IMG/VR virus record: IMGVR_UViG_3300030060_000731 | Coordinates: 1 to 29,824 of that record | DNA: 29,824 nt | Reading direction: 5' to 3' (one strand) | From: a virus | In this document: piece after piece, positions 14,149-21,681 of the stretch | Layout of the letters: each line of letters starts with the position of its first letter | Position numbering within the stretch: the stretch's first letter is position 1 | The notes under the pieces: model-generated | Database searches by the model: none | Seen by the model: the letters and a program-made list of their open reading frames with translations, nothing else | Told to the model about the DNA's origin: nothing | Made by a program: the position numbers and the translations under genes

Positions 14149-14843
14149 TACGCTGAGTTGTAATTTCTAAGGTCTGGAGCTATGCGGAAAGACGCCCTGT
14201 CTTCATCTTGACTAAGTGCTCGCTGAAACTCTTCTTCGTACAAGCCCTTGAGCATACCGACTTTCTCAGGCGCTCGTTTCAAGGCTAGATAGTATGCAAG
14301 GCCAGCAGCCAGACACGGGTAAAACCGAAATGGTATCTGCATGGTGTTTGCTCCAGCGTCGGCGTCATCCATGCGGCTTAGCACGTTGAGGTAAAGGCTG
14401 TATTTGGAGCTTTCATCTGGCGCAGGCCAAACCGTCACGGTAGGGCTGATCTGCTTGTCTACAAAATACTGATTAGGCTTGCCAGTGGTAGCCTTCGTGG
14501 ACAGATTCGCGTACTCGTTGCGAGACATGCGGTTTAACGGCATATCGGTGCTCACGCCGCCAATGGTTTCTCTAATAAACACATCGAGAACGTCAATTGT
14601 TGCTGTCGGGTTTGTGGCATCTATTGTGTACGAGGTCGTGTCTTTGACCATCGCTAAAATCTTTTGATTCACAGTCCACTGGTTCAAACCACGGTTTGCC
14701 CACTCTGCAAGCATAAGATTCAGCGAGCGGTTGGCTGTCTTCAGGTCATAGCCCGTGCGAAGCTCTAAGCCACACCGCTCAAAAGCTTCTTCGACGTAGT
14801 CAGCTACATCTAACTCAAAATCTTTACTTCCGCTTGTCGCCAT
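14148..14843 (-). CDS. P22 gp4-like head-to-tail adaptor, 231 aa
   Basis: The N-terminal helices VADYVEEAFERCGLELRTGYD and LKTANRSLNLMLAEWANRGL match the layout of the P22 gp4 / head completion adaptor family, where two or three helices pack against the portal crown. The middle is beta, with NQYFVDKQISPTVTVWPAPD. The C-terminal helices include RFYPCLAAGLAYYLALKRAP and an extended basic tail ending YNSA. The protein is somewhat longer than P22 gp4. It is the first of three consecutive neck genes and overlaps the upstream gene by 20 bases. It would act after packaging to seal the portal and seat the tail. Confidence 0.75.
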   Translation of the reverse strand: MATSGSKDFELDVADYVEEAFERCGLELRTGYDLKTANRSLNLMLAEWANRGLNQWTVNQKILAMVKDTTSYTIDATNPTATIDVLDVFIRETIGGVSTDMPLNRMSRNEYANLSTKATTGKPNQYFVDKQISPTVTVWPAPDESSKYSLYLNVLSRMDDADAGANTMQIPFRFYPCLAAGLAYYLALKRAPEKVGMLKGLYEEEFQRALSQDEDRASFRIAPDLRNYNSA

Positions 14844-15522
14844 CTTTGCCGCCTGCGTAGAGGTTGTCGAATACCTGATTCACGTCCAGCGTGTAGTCTA
14901 AATCACTTTTCGAGTAGTGGATATGCTGACTGGGCTTAAAGTCTGGAGCGCCTTCGCCTGTCTCAAACCATGCTGGGTGGGTGACTCGCACACGATTGTT
15001 GGGTAAGGCGATTATGTTTCCAGTCCACGGCCCTGCGTCTAGAAGCTCCATCACATGGCTTTGCTTGTGCTGCGCGGGATCGTCAGCTATCTCATTCTCC
15101 GCGTAGTCCACGGTAAAGAGATATCGGGCAGGATAGAACTCTCCATCAACCTTTGCCAGCCACGGGCAAGGGGTGCAGCGATCCAACACATAAACAGCGT
15201 GATTATGAGAAGAGCAATCCCAAGGCTGTGCAGCCCAGACTGGCATCGGTTCAGGCCATTCTTCAAATGGGGTGTCGCCCACGAGAGCAGTGATCGGCAT
15301 TCTTGCCCACATCGCTCCACCATGTACGTTAGGTTCGTTGTCATCGTCGTAAGACTCCGCACCCGTAAAAATCACCTGAAAGCTCAGGCACCTTGTCGGC
15401 ATAGTAGTTACAGCAATAACCATAGCGTGTAGGAACTCGCCATGATACTTCTCGTGATTTGCTGTGTACTCTCGCCTAACCCACGCCTTGAAGTGTGGGA
15501 TATTGCTCTGCAAGTAAGACAC
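14824..15522 (-). CDS. Conserved hypothetical phage protein, 232 aa
   Basis: I do not recognise a domain. The start is GTG at 15522, overlapping the upstream TAG (TAGTG). The protein is rich in His, Trp and Pro and contains WDCSSHNHAVYVLDRCTPCP (three Cys) near residues 101-120. A C-terminal region with PSQHIHYSKSDLDYTLDVNQ follows. The early segment SFQVIFTGAESYDDDNEPNV looks like exposed beta structure. The Cys/His content could bind a metal, but no canonical motif is present. Position before the adaptor gene suggests a neck, tail or assembly role; that is inference. Confidence 0.6.
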   Translation of the reverse strand: MSYLQSNIPHFKAWVRREYTANHEKYHGEFLHAMVIAVTTMPTRCLSFQVIFTGAESYDDDNEPNVHGGAMWARMPITALVGDTPFEEWPEPMPVWAAQPWDCSSHNHAVYVLDRCTPCPWLAKVDGEFYPARYLFTVDYAENEIADDPAQHKQSHVMELLDAGPWTGNIIALPNNRVRVTHPAWFETGEGAPDFKPSQHIHYSKSDLDYTLDVNQVFDNLYAGGKDGDKRK

Positions 15523-16046
15523 TATCTTCGACCAAACAAACCACTCTTCTTAGTTGAAGGCTTTCTCATGCCGCCTTTTACCGCACCCTTTGGCTTGGCC
15601 GCTCCGCCTTTAGCGTAGCCTTTGGTCATCATTTTGCCGCCCTTAGCCATACCTTTTGGCTTCATGGCTGACCCGCCTTTTTTCATGCCGCCGGGCATTT
15701 TCATCTTCTTCTTGCCGCCCATTGCGCCGCCCTTCGTACCCATCTTGCTCTTCATTCTCACGATTTCGCCTCCATCTCTGGCAAATGTTTTGACGTTAGT
15801 CGGCTTGCCGCCTACGCCCTGTTTCTTTGATCGCTTACGGCTAACTGCCGATGCGATTTCTTTTTTTGACATACCGCTTGCGGTTGATGATGGTACGCAC
15901 TTAGGGTAACCGCGCTTAGAATCCTTTGCGCTTTTACGTCCGCACTTCTCAAAACCGCCGCCTTCCTTGGGGGCTGAAATATCAACCCAGTCTCCTTTTG
16001 GCCCTTTGCCAAACCACTGCTTGAGTCCCTTTTTTGGCTTAGCCAC
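15522..16046 (-). CDS. Very basic Lys/Gly-rich protein, 174 aa
   Basis: The likely start is GTG at 16046, with AGAG about seven bases upstream; a longer frame from 16091 would overlap the previous gene by 53 bases without a ribosome site. Residues 1-90 contain GPKGDWVDISAPKEGGGFEK and two Cys (35 and 50) in an otherwise Lys/Arg-rich sequence. Residues 100-165 are a low-complexity run of KGG, KPKG and MKKGG units (for example KGMAKGGKMM). The product must be strongly positive and probably disordered at its C-terminus, compatible with DNA, RNA or capsid-interior binding. Similar small basic proteins occur in aquatic phages, with no proven function. The stop of the previous gene lies within its first codons. 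Confidence 0.65.
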   Translation of the reverse strand: MAKPKKGLKQWFGKGPKGDWVDISAPKEGGGFEKCGRKSAKDSKRGYPKCVPSSTASGMSKKEIASAVSRKRSKKQGVGGKPTNVKTFARDGGEIVRMKSKMGTKGGAMGGKKKMKMPGGMKKGGSAMKPKGMAKGGKMMTKGYAKGGAAKPKGAVKGGMRKPSTKKSGLFGRR

Positions 16047-16401
16047 GAGGCACTCTAGTTTTCTTTTGCTTGCTAGGCATGATAGCGCCACAACCTCGGC
16101 CCTGAACCATAACGGTTCCGCCCGTGTTCATTTTTTTAGCCATGCTCTTAGCGATGGCAGTACCGCGCTTGCGCTCATATTTGCTCAAACGACCATCTTT
16201 GTTTAGGTCGCTCTTCTTTGGGTCAAGCGTCACTTCGCCGCCATCTTTGCCTTTGTACTTGCCACCCATACGCTTGTACTCCTGAACCATCCAGCCGTTA
16301 GCGTATGCGCTCGGATAAACGTCAAACTTAGCCTTGGCTTTTGATTTTGCTTTTTTGTACAGCGACGGGTTCGCTACATTCTTTGGTATTTCACTAGCCA
16401 T
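16039..16401 (-). CDS. DUF5872-like protein with an EF-hand-type loop, 120 aa
   Basis: The N-terminal half, with NPSLYKKAKSKAKAKFDVYP then SAYANGWMVQEYKRMGGKY, matches the DUF5872 pattern shared by aquatic phages and large DNA viruses. Residues 65-76, DLNKDGRLSKYE, form a complete EF-hand loop (Asp1, Asn3, Asp5, Gly6, hydrophobic 8, Glu12), so calcium binding is plausible. After it comes a basic stretch and a short C-terminal tail ending RVPRG. The start is an ATG in a TAATG junction. It is encoded beside another very basic protein, and both may work together inside the virion or with nucleic acid. Family recall is good; function is unknown. Confidence 0.75.
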   Translation of the reverse strand: MASEIPKNVANPSLYKKAKSKAKAKFDVYPSAYANGWMVQEYKRMGGKYKGKDGGEVTLDPKKSDLNKDGRLSKYERKRGTAIAKSMAKKMNTGGTVMVQGRGCGAIMPSKQKKTRVPRG

Positions 16402-18125
16402 TATCTAAATCTCATGTTTTCTGGCTTAAATGCGGCTGGGTTAAACATGGGCGGCTGTCTTGGCGGTGCGCCGCCTTGAACCGCTGGCGGAGGTGCTACC
16501 GCTGCCTGTTGTGTGTCTTTTTTGCTTTCAAACTGAGCGGCAAATTCTTCTGGAGACTGCCTCTTAAATTGATTTGCGCCCTGAAAACCCATGCCGCCAA
16601 GGTCGGTTACATACTTGCCCGTAAGAGGATCAAATGTAGCGGTAAGGCCAAAGTTTTTTGAGGCGTCGTTGGTGTTGAATTGATCCAACAATCCTTGATC
16701 TACTTGATACTGGTTATCAGGCATTACATGAGCAGCCTGAGCTGGCAATGCGGCTGCGCCCGATGAATCAAACTGGCCCTGCCCCATCTCATTGCCAATG
16801 TTAAAATCATCCATATAAGGTGTTGCGCCCATTTCCGCCGCGCCTTCCGTCGTAGGCATCACACCATACGCTCCCATTTCTGGCTCGTAAGAGCCAACGC
16901 TACCGCCAGTGTAAGGAACCCCGCCTGCACCGACTCCTGCCGATACGTTTGGATTTACGCCTGTTGGCACGTCTGCTGTAGCGCCCGTTGTAGCACCACT
17001 ACCTTGTTGGCCCACCTGACCCATTACTTCTTCGGTAATCTGCTTACGCAGCGCCTCAACATCAATTTCTGCTGGAATTTGACCTTGCAATGACGTTATC
17101 TGCTCCTGAAGGGGGTTAAGTGCAGATGAAATGTCGGTTCCGCGCTGTTCAGCAATTGATTGAGAAAGGCTTGTGAGGTCTTCTTGGCTCAAAGCGCCAG
17201 TCTGCAATGCCTCTATCATTGAAGCGAGGTTTGCTCTTTCGCTTGTGGCGGAGTCAACCGCCGACTGAAACTGAGCCGTTTGGTCGTTTATTGTTGCCAG
17301 TTGATTTTGAATTGATTCAATTGGTAAAGAGCCAAGGTTTTCTGCTACACCGCCAATTTGTTGCTCTAAAGCCGATACAAGGTCTGCCGTTTCGCTCCTT
17401 ATCGCCTCAGACTGTGCTGCATTGCCCGAATCTACGTCGGTATACAGGGTTTCTAGCTGCTGGTTTAAAGAGTTAATTTCACTCTGAGTTGCGTCAGCAG
17501 AACTCTTTTGGGCCTCATTAAGCTGGGAATAGTTTCCTTCAATGACGCTGTTAATGTCTGTGAGGTCGCCTGATAAAGATCCAATTCTGGTTTTCAGGTC
17601 GCTTATCAAAGAACCTTGGCGGTCACTAAGGTCACCAATAGCAGCGGTCTGAGCTTCTCTGACAAGCTTGTCGCCTTCTTCAATTTGACGAGCCAAAGCC
17701 GCTCGCTCATCTAACCCAGCTTGTCGCAGGTCTAGCGTTTCTGCGTCAACGCCTCGGCGCAGCTCGTCAATCCGACCCTCTAAAGCCGTAGTTAAATCAG
17801 ATCTCTGAGACAACGCGGCGTCTTCAGATGACGCCAGTTCTTCTCTCAAAGCGTCTCTAAGTGCGTCAATCTCGGTTTGCCTAGCCAAGCTAGCCGCTTC
17901 ATTTGCAGCGGTTTGCTCAGCCATAATGTCTTCATATTGCTTTGCAAGAAGATCCTCTGTGGACGGCTGTGTAGCATCCAAGGTTCTCATTGTTGGCCCA
18001 ACGGGGTCAGCCCTTGTGCCACGGTCATAGACTGGGCGCTGCATCAAATAGCTGCTCAGATCAGCATAGGGAGACGCCGCACTGCCGTACTCGTCCTGCG
18101 CTCTGCTTAAATCACTTTCTGCCAT
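16401..18125 (-). CDS. Long coiled-coil protein, 574 aa
   Basis: After an 80-residue start rich in Ser, Tyr and Pro, residues about 85-360 form an almost uninterrupted coiled coil of acidic and Gln/Ser/Ala heptads (segments such as EIDALRDALREELASSEDAA and LSQSIAEQRGTDISSA). A Gly/Thr-rich linker (about 363-430) follows, and then a compact C-terminal region with FGLTATFDPLTGKYVTDLGG. The end is Pro-rich. Long trimeric coiled coils are usual in tail fibres, and length-setting helices in tail-associated proteins, so either is possible. The absence of another fibre gene makes the fibre idea attractive but unproven. The ATG at 18125 is preceded by GGTGA, and the gene ends in a TAATG junction. Confidence 0.6.
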   Translation of the reverse strand: MAESDLSRAQDEYGSAASPYADLSSYLMQRPVYDRGTRADPVGPTMRTLDATQPSTEDLLAKQYEDIMAEQTAANEAASLARQTEIDALRDALREELASSEDAALSQRSDLTTALEGRIDELRRGVDAETLDLRQAGLDERAALARQIEEGDKLVREAQTAAIGDLSDRQGSLISDLKTRIGSLSGDLTDINSVIEGNYSQLNEAQKSSADATQSEINSLNQQLETLYTDVDSGNAAQSEAIRSETADLVSALEQQIGGVAENLGSLPIESIQNQLATINDQTAQFQSAVDSATSERANLASMIEALQTGALSQEDLTSLSQSIAEQRGTDISSALNPLQEQITSLQGQIPAEIDVEALRKQITEEVMGQVGQQGSGATTGATADVPTGVNPNVSAGVGAGGVPYTGGSVGSYEPEMGAYGVMPTTEGAAEMGATPYMDDFNIGNEMGQGQFDSSGAAALPAQAAHVMPDNQYQVDQGLLDQFNTNDASKNFGLTATFDPLTGKYVTDLGGMGFQGANQFKRQSPEEFAAQFESKKDTQQAAVAPPPAVQGGAPPRQPPMFNPAAFKPENMRFR

Positions 18126-18130
18126 TTAAA

Positions 18131-18424
18131 TCACCAATTTTTGCAAGACCAATAAGAAGCTGCGAACACGTCTTTTTTCTTTTGAACCGCATCGCAGTTG
18201 TGGCGAGCACGAAAGTTGCGCCGACGCTCTGGGCTGTCGCGCTTGATCTCCATATTCGGATCACCGTAGCGCACAATCTTTACTTGATCGCCTTTTTTGG
18301 CTAGAACCGCAAACTTCTTGTTTTCGCCGGGCGTTCTTTTTTGCTGGTTATAGCCGGGGAAAGACTCACCTCGGTAGATGAGCCTGCCCGACTTGGTTCG
18401 CTTTACGTCACTCGTGTCAGCCAT
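18131..18424 (-). CDS. Small basic conserved phage protein, 97 aa
   Basis: The sequence SGRLIYRGESFPGYNQQKRT near the N-terminus, then VRYGDPNMEIKRD, then FRARHNCD (71-78) and YWSCKNW (91-97), is a set of blocks I associate with one small aquatic-phage protein family; I cannot name it firmly (it may be DUF6321). His75, Cys77 and Cys94 could bind a metal. The product is strongly basic. It starts in a TAATG junction with the preceding gene and ends five bases before the next start. A nucleic-acid or virion-interior role is inferred from charge and neighbours. Confidence 0.65.
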   Translation of the reverse strand: MADTSDVKRTKSGRLIYRGESFPGYNQQKRTPGENKKFAVLAKKGDQVKIVRYGDPNMEIKRDSPERRRNFRARHNCDAVQKKKDVFAASYWSCKNW

Positions 18425-18828
18425 TATGCGTAAGACTTAATCAATTCCAAAACAACCATGTAAGTGTCTCCGCTAGAGTGTCCAACGGTAGTGAAATCAA
18501 GATCGCCCGTAACGCCAGATCCTGCATTATTGGGTATGCCACTAAAGTTGCTGTAGTCGTGGTATCCGTTTGAGTCTTCACTCACGCCGATAGCCAATAC
18601 ATTAGCCGTTGCATCGAACTCAATCTTTACCGACATCCCAGTACACTGCCACCAAATCTTATTGATCGTCACGCGGTTGCATGACAATCCAGCCGAGTTA
18701 GCGGCTAGTGCCGAGACATCTACCTTTTTGACTGCGTCCTCACCTGTGCCATCGCTGGCGTTGGTGAACTTCAACACTGCTTTACGCTCGCCATCATGGA
18801 TGGTTTGGCTTGTTACTGCATCAGCCAT
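18424..18828 (-). CDS. Small beta-sandwich-like virion protein, 134 aa
   Basis: The protein has alternating strands with few charges: IHDGERKAVLKFTNASDGTG, then CNRVTINKIWWQCTGMSV and IEFDATANVLAIGV. The blocks DGxRKAVLKxTNxSDGTG and WxxxGMSV resemble a small structural protein family found in aquatic phage virion operons. A GGAGA site lies just before the ATG at 18828. It is the second gene after the promoter at 19517-19545 and follows a larger beta protein, suggesting that both are abundant particle components such as decoration or surface proteins. There is no signal peptide. Confidence 0.65.
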   Translation of the reverse strand: MADAVTSQTIHDGERKAVLKFTNASDGTGEDAVKKVDVSALAANSAGLSCNRVTINKIWWQCTGMSVKIEFDATANVLAIGVSEDSNGYHDYSNFSGIPNNAGSGVTGDLDFTTVGHSSGDTYMVVLELIKSYA

Positions 18829-18841
18829 GATTTTCTCCTAT

Positions 18842-19459
18842 CTAGGAAGCTACGTCGAAGCCAGTGATTTCGATAAGGAAACGTCCAGCAGTATAAGTCG
18901 CGTCACCCGTGCCTTGGCTTACCAGATACAAATATTGGTCAGCAGCGATGTCGCCACCAGCAACCATTGTTCCAGCAGAAGCAGCGCCAGCGTTGATGAT
19001 TTGCGTTTCGGTCAGGTCACCGATTGCGGTGTCGTTGACACCAGTTCCTTCGGTTGCAGAGAACAAGTCGATGTCTGTACTACCGCCTGCGGGTGTTTCG
19101 ACACAGGTCATGGTCACGCCGAATACGCTGCCTTGATTGGCCGTTGTCACCCTGCCTATAAATGCAACGCCAGAGCCGTCCTTACCAATGATGTCGCCAG
19201 CGGTGCCGCCGTCCTTCAAACCAGTGAGGTCGATCATAATCGTGGTTTTCACGACGTTGACGTTAGTTGTTACGTCACTCTTCAAGCGAGTTACTTGCGT
19301 GACATATACAGCAGCGGTTCCCTCGATACCTGCGCTGCCAGTGGCTTCGGTTGCCATTTTGTCACCGCTGGTAACGGTAATAGTGCCGTTAGCTGCTTTT
19401 GAAATTTGTTGAAACCCGTTCTCTGATCGGACTGGGCCGTTGAAAGTTGTTGTAGCCAT
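18842..19459 (-). CDS. Beta-rich capsid-associated or decoration-like protein, 205 aa
   Basis: The chosen start is the ATG at 19459, preceded by AGGAGATCAAC, an excellent ribosome site; a frame opening at 19480 adds seven residues without such a site. The protein is rich in Thr, Gly, Ala and Val, starts ATTTFNGPVRSENGFQ, and has a middle segment with TTIMIDLTGLKDGGTAGDII, which is beta-like. It has no Cys motif beyond a single CVET. I recognise the type as a common virion protein beside capsid genes, with no proven role. It is the first gene after the plus-strand cassette and has a dedicated minus-strand promoter about 60 bases upstream. Confidence 0.65.
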   Translation of the reverse strand: MATTTFNGPVRSENGFQQISKAANGTITVTSGDKMATEATGSAGIEGTAAVYVTQVTRLKSDVTTNVNVVKTTIMIDLTGLKDGGTAGDIIGKDGSGVAFIGRVTTANQGSVFGVTMTCVETPAGGSTDIDLFSATEGTGVNDTAIGDLTETQIINAGAASAGTMVAGGDIAADQYLYLVSQGTGDATYTAGRFLIEITGFDVAS

Positions 19460-19516
19460 GTTGATCTCCTGTCGTGGCAAATGTCAGACGCGGGATTGCG
19501 GCTGTCAGGAGCTTGT

Positions 19517-19545
19517 TTTATACCACACAGGCCAGAAGCGGACAA
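19517..19545 (-). promoter_or_regulatory. Minus-strand sigma70-like promoter restarting virion transcription
   Basis: On the minus strand TTGTCC (19540-19545) and TATAAA (19517-19522) are spaced by 17 bases and lie about 58 bases before the ATG at 19459. It faces away from the plus-strand cassette. It would drive the downstream virion genes after the two-way terminator at 20709-20740 has stopped transcription from the capsid gene. The prediction is from sequence only. Confidence 0.55.
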
Positions 19546-19560
19546 TTTAATAGCACACTA

Positions 19561-19638
19561 AAATAAATGCTGTTTGGGGTGTACACACACTTGCACATCG
19601 ACACGGGATGCGTATAATAATAGCCATCACAACGGAGA
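19561..19638 (+). promoter_or_regulatory. Promoter and leader P2 for the 19645 gene
   Basis: TTGCAC (19591-19596) and TATAAT (19613-19618) are spaced by 16 bases. Flanking blocks are AAATAAATG (19561-19569), TGTACA (19580-19585), CGACACGG (19599-19606), GCCATCA (19623-19629) and CAACGGAGA (19630-19638), the last containing the ribosome site. The same blocks occur in the same order at P1. The spacing between blocks differs, so this is not simply one long duplicated segment. Confidence 0.75.
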
Positions 19639-19644
19639 ACGATG

Positions 19645-20493
19645 ATGGAAAAGGCGAAATACGAATTAGATGTGGAATGGCTTGGTACTCGTTTGCGTGA
19701 TTACGCGGCAGCTAAAGAGCGTGCCAAAAAAGCTTGGCGCACCCGTAAGGAAGCGGTCATGGCTAAGATGAACGCTGGCGTAAAACCGACTGTAGGGAGC
19801 AACCGCAAAGGCGAGTTTACGGGCTTTCACGCACCGCATGACGGTTATGTGCATGAATGGGTAGAGGGCGAAAAAACCTTCCGCAAGCAGTTCATGGGCG
19901 GACAATTTTTGCCAATCGACAAAAGTCGAGACTCTATGTTTGAAAACGAGTTGGGCGAACTAAAGACGCACAGATTTCGCAACGTGTCGGGGGAAAAATT
20001 TGACGCAGTCGAAAGGGCGCTCCTCAACAGTCGCAGCAGCTACGCTTTGGACATAAGAATTGGAAGAGGCAAATCTTGGGAGGATCGAGAGGGAAATTGG
20101 CATTCTTACACTTACTTGACAGACGCGCCCAACGACGTTGCTGAACACATCGAAATGTTTTTCATGGGCGAAATTTACGAGGCCCGTCAAGTGGCAGAGG
20201 AGAAGCGCCAATCGGAACACGAGGCTGCTGAGTCATGCCCTGCTGGTCGCGTTGTTGTTACTGGCGAGGTTCTGAGCGTAAAACTGCAAGACGGTTACTA
20301 CGGCAGCACATGGAAGATGCTGGTCAAAGATGACCGAGGCTTCAAGGTGTGGGGCAGCATCCCATCATCACTTGACGCTTCTCGCGGTTGCCGAGTGACA
20401 TTTACTGCCGCTATCGAACCATCAAACGACGATGACAAGTTTGGTTTCTACAAGCGCCCCACCAAGGCGGAAATACTAGAGGTGGCCGCGTAA
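19645..20493 (+). CDS. Putative OB-fold nucleic-acid-binding protein, 282 aa
   Basis: The second ATG (19645) lies seven bases from GGAG, as in the P1 gene, so I prefer it to the ATG at 19642. The N-terminus has a strongly basic helix (DYAAAKERAKKAWRTRKEAV). The middle is mixed and Phe/Lys-rich. The C-terminal 80 residues have alternating strands with RVVVTGEVLSVKLQDGYYGS, then KMLVKDDRGFKVWGSIPS and FGFYKRPTKAEIL. This resembles an OB-fold segment seen in unassigned phage and bacterial proteins. A nucleic-acid-binding role is inferred. It is transcribed against all its neighbours from its own promoter, and its stop codon sits in the loop of a hairpin. Confidence 0.7.
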   Translation: MEKAKYELDVEWLGTRLRDYAAAKERAKKAWRTRKEAVMAKMNAGVKPTVGSNRKGEFTGFHAPHDGYVHEWVEGEKTFRKQFMGGQFLPIDKSRDSMFENELGELKTHRFRNVSGEKFDAVERALLNSRSSYALDIRIGRGKSWEDREGNWHSYTYLTDAPNDVAEHIEMFFMGEIYEARQVAEEKRQSEHEAAESCPAGRVVVTGEVLSVKLQDGYYGSTWKMLVKDDRGFKVWGSIPSSLDASRGCRVTFTAAIEPSNDDDKFGFYKRPTKAEILEVAA

Positions 20494-20499
20494 GCGGCC
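20484..20499 (+). other. GUAA-tetraloop hairpin containing the stop codon
   Basis: GGCCGC (20484-20489), loop GTAA (20490-20493) and GCGGCC (20494-20499) form a perfect six-pair stem. The stop TAA (20491-20493) is in the loop. No U run follows, so it is not a normal terminator. Downstream lies the ribosome site of the next gene (GGAG at 20503-20506), so the fold could influence coupling between the two genes. It matches the element at 232-247 in sequence and in its relation to the stop codon. Confidence 0.65.
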
Positions 20500-20512
20500 C
20501 TTGGAGCAGATG

Positions 20513-20710
20513 ATGATTAAAGAATCAAGAACTATGGATCTGGTTGAAATCGCTAACTCGCTGAGCAACGACGATGTGTGTGAGCTTATCAATATGTTGT
20601 CTGACCGATTGACCGTATGGACAAAAGACAGCGATGGAAGCTCGTGCCTCAATGAAGTGGCGGACGCTTGCATGAACGGATGTGCGGTTCAATTGAATCT
20701 TGAAGAATAA
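20513..20710 (+). CDS. Unrecognised small acidic protein, 65 aa
   Basis: The ATG at 20513 is best placed, with GGAG six bases upstream; 20510 is possible, and a TTG at 20501 would lie too close to the hairpin. The protein is acidic and helical, with DLVEIANSLSNDDVCELINM and DRLTVWTKDSDG, ending CMNGCAVQLNLEE. It has three Cys and no recognised domain. It forms a two-gene operon with the OB-fold-like gene and ends at a strong terminator. A partner or regulatory role is possible but not shown. Confidence 0.65.
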   Translation: MIKESRTMDLVEIANSLSNDDVCELINMLSDRLTVWTKDSDGSSCLNEVADACMNGCAVQLNLEE

Positions 20711-20740
20711 AAAAAGGGGGCATAAAGCCCCCCCTTTCTT
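20709..20740. terminator. Bidirectional intrinsic terminator
   Basis: GGGGGC (20716-20721) pairs with GCCCCC (20727-20732) over an ATAAA loop. A run of A precedes the stem and TTTCTTTT follows it, so each strand sees a hairpin followed by U residues. In the plus direction it ends the two-gene cassette right after its last stop; in the minus direction it lies about 12 bases after the capsid stop, with a seven-base U tract. Confidence 0.85.
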
Positions 20741-20751
20741 TTGCTTGGTTT

Positions 20752-21669
20752 CTACGCCCCTTGCGAGCCGTAAATTCCGCGCCAGTCGGAAAAACCAAAA
20801 CTATAACGCTCTCTGGCTTTATAACGAATGTTTCCTGTTGTAAAGTCAGGCTCCATCGTGGTTTCCATGCCAGTACGCTGGAACATCTTCAAGCCTTCGC
20901 CAGCGTCAGTGACGCTAGTCAGCAAGAAGAACGCATCAGGGTCAGTCAAATAGTGATTGACCGTGTAGCCGCCGGGCAATACACCCGTGTTTCGTACAGC
21001 GTTGATGTCGTTGTCAGCAGTACCAGAACGCAAGGTTGAGTTCAGGATACGGTCAGCAACAAACACTAACTGAGGTGGAACAACAAGCTTAGACGCTTGA
21101 ACAGAGATCGTTAGACCCTTGTCATCGGTAAATGTGCTGATATCAATCAACGCATCTTCCAAGCTGGTTTCGTTCAGGTCGGCCATTGAAGCCGCACGGT
21201 TTGCAGCAGTGCCGCCACCCGCTAGAGGGTGTGCCGTGTTGATCAGCGTCACCCCATCTCCACCAGTGAAATTGGTGTCAAACGCATTATTCAATACGTC
21301 AGCGCCTTTAACTTCTTTGGTGTTAGCCATAGATCGGGCCAAAGCCTTCACATACCGCTTGCCCAGTGAGTCGTAAAGGTTGTCCTCTACCGCTTCGTCC
21401 GTGAGCGCAAATGCCAGAGCTACCGTATCGTGCGTATATCTAGCTGTATAAGACTCAGAAGCATTGTCGAAAACAACGCCTTGGCCTTCCGTTTTGGTCG
21501 GCGCTCCACCGAAACCAGTAATCAAAACCTCTTCTTCAAAGGCTCGCTGTGAGTCTTCGATAGCAAAGATTTCTTCGTACTCGCGGTCATATGAGTCATA
21601 GCTCATGCCGAAAAGCGAGTTCAGACCCGGCTCTAGCTCTTTGGCTAGTTGTGCTCTTGAGATAGCCAT
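20752..21669 (-). CDS. Major capsid protein, HK97-like fold (Mu gpT-like type)
   Basis: The 305-residue protein lies after scaffold and before the late-operon terminator. Its N-terminal region has FGMSYDSYDREYEEIFAIED and ALTDEAVEDNLYDSLGKRYV, with a long helix (KALARSMANTKEVKGADVLN) that resembles the spine helix region of Mu gpT-like capsids. The C-terminal half has LVVPPQLVFVADRILNSTLR and ends in beta-rich NIRYKARERYSFGFSDWRG. A strong ribosome site AAGGAGG precedes the ATG at 21669, fitting high expression. No protease gene is evident beside it, and the length suggests no cleaved delta domain. The fold assignment is from pattern recognition; capsid identity is well supported by context. 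Confidence 0.88.
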   Translation of the reverse strand: MAISRAQLAKELEPGLNSLFGMSYDSYDREYEEIFAIEDSQRAFEEEVLITGFGGAPTKTEGQGVVFDNASESYTARYTHDTVALAFALTDEAVEDNLYDSLGKRYVKALARSMANTKEVKGADVLNNAFDTNFTGGDGVTLINTAHPLAGGGTAANRAASMADLNETSLEDALIDISTFTDDKGLTISVQASKLVVPPQLVFVADRILNSTLRSGTADNDINAVRNTGVLPGGYTVNHYLTDPDAFFLLTSVTDAGEGLKMFQRTGMETTMEPDFTTGNIRYKARERYSFGFSDWRGIYGSQGA

Positions 21670-21681
21670 TTTCTAGCCTCC

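Noticed and set aside
15522-16091. Start at 16091 for the Lys/Gly-rich protein
   Set aside because: It would overlap the upstream gene by 53 bases with no ribosome site. GTG at 16046 has AGAG at a good distance.
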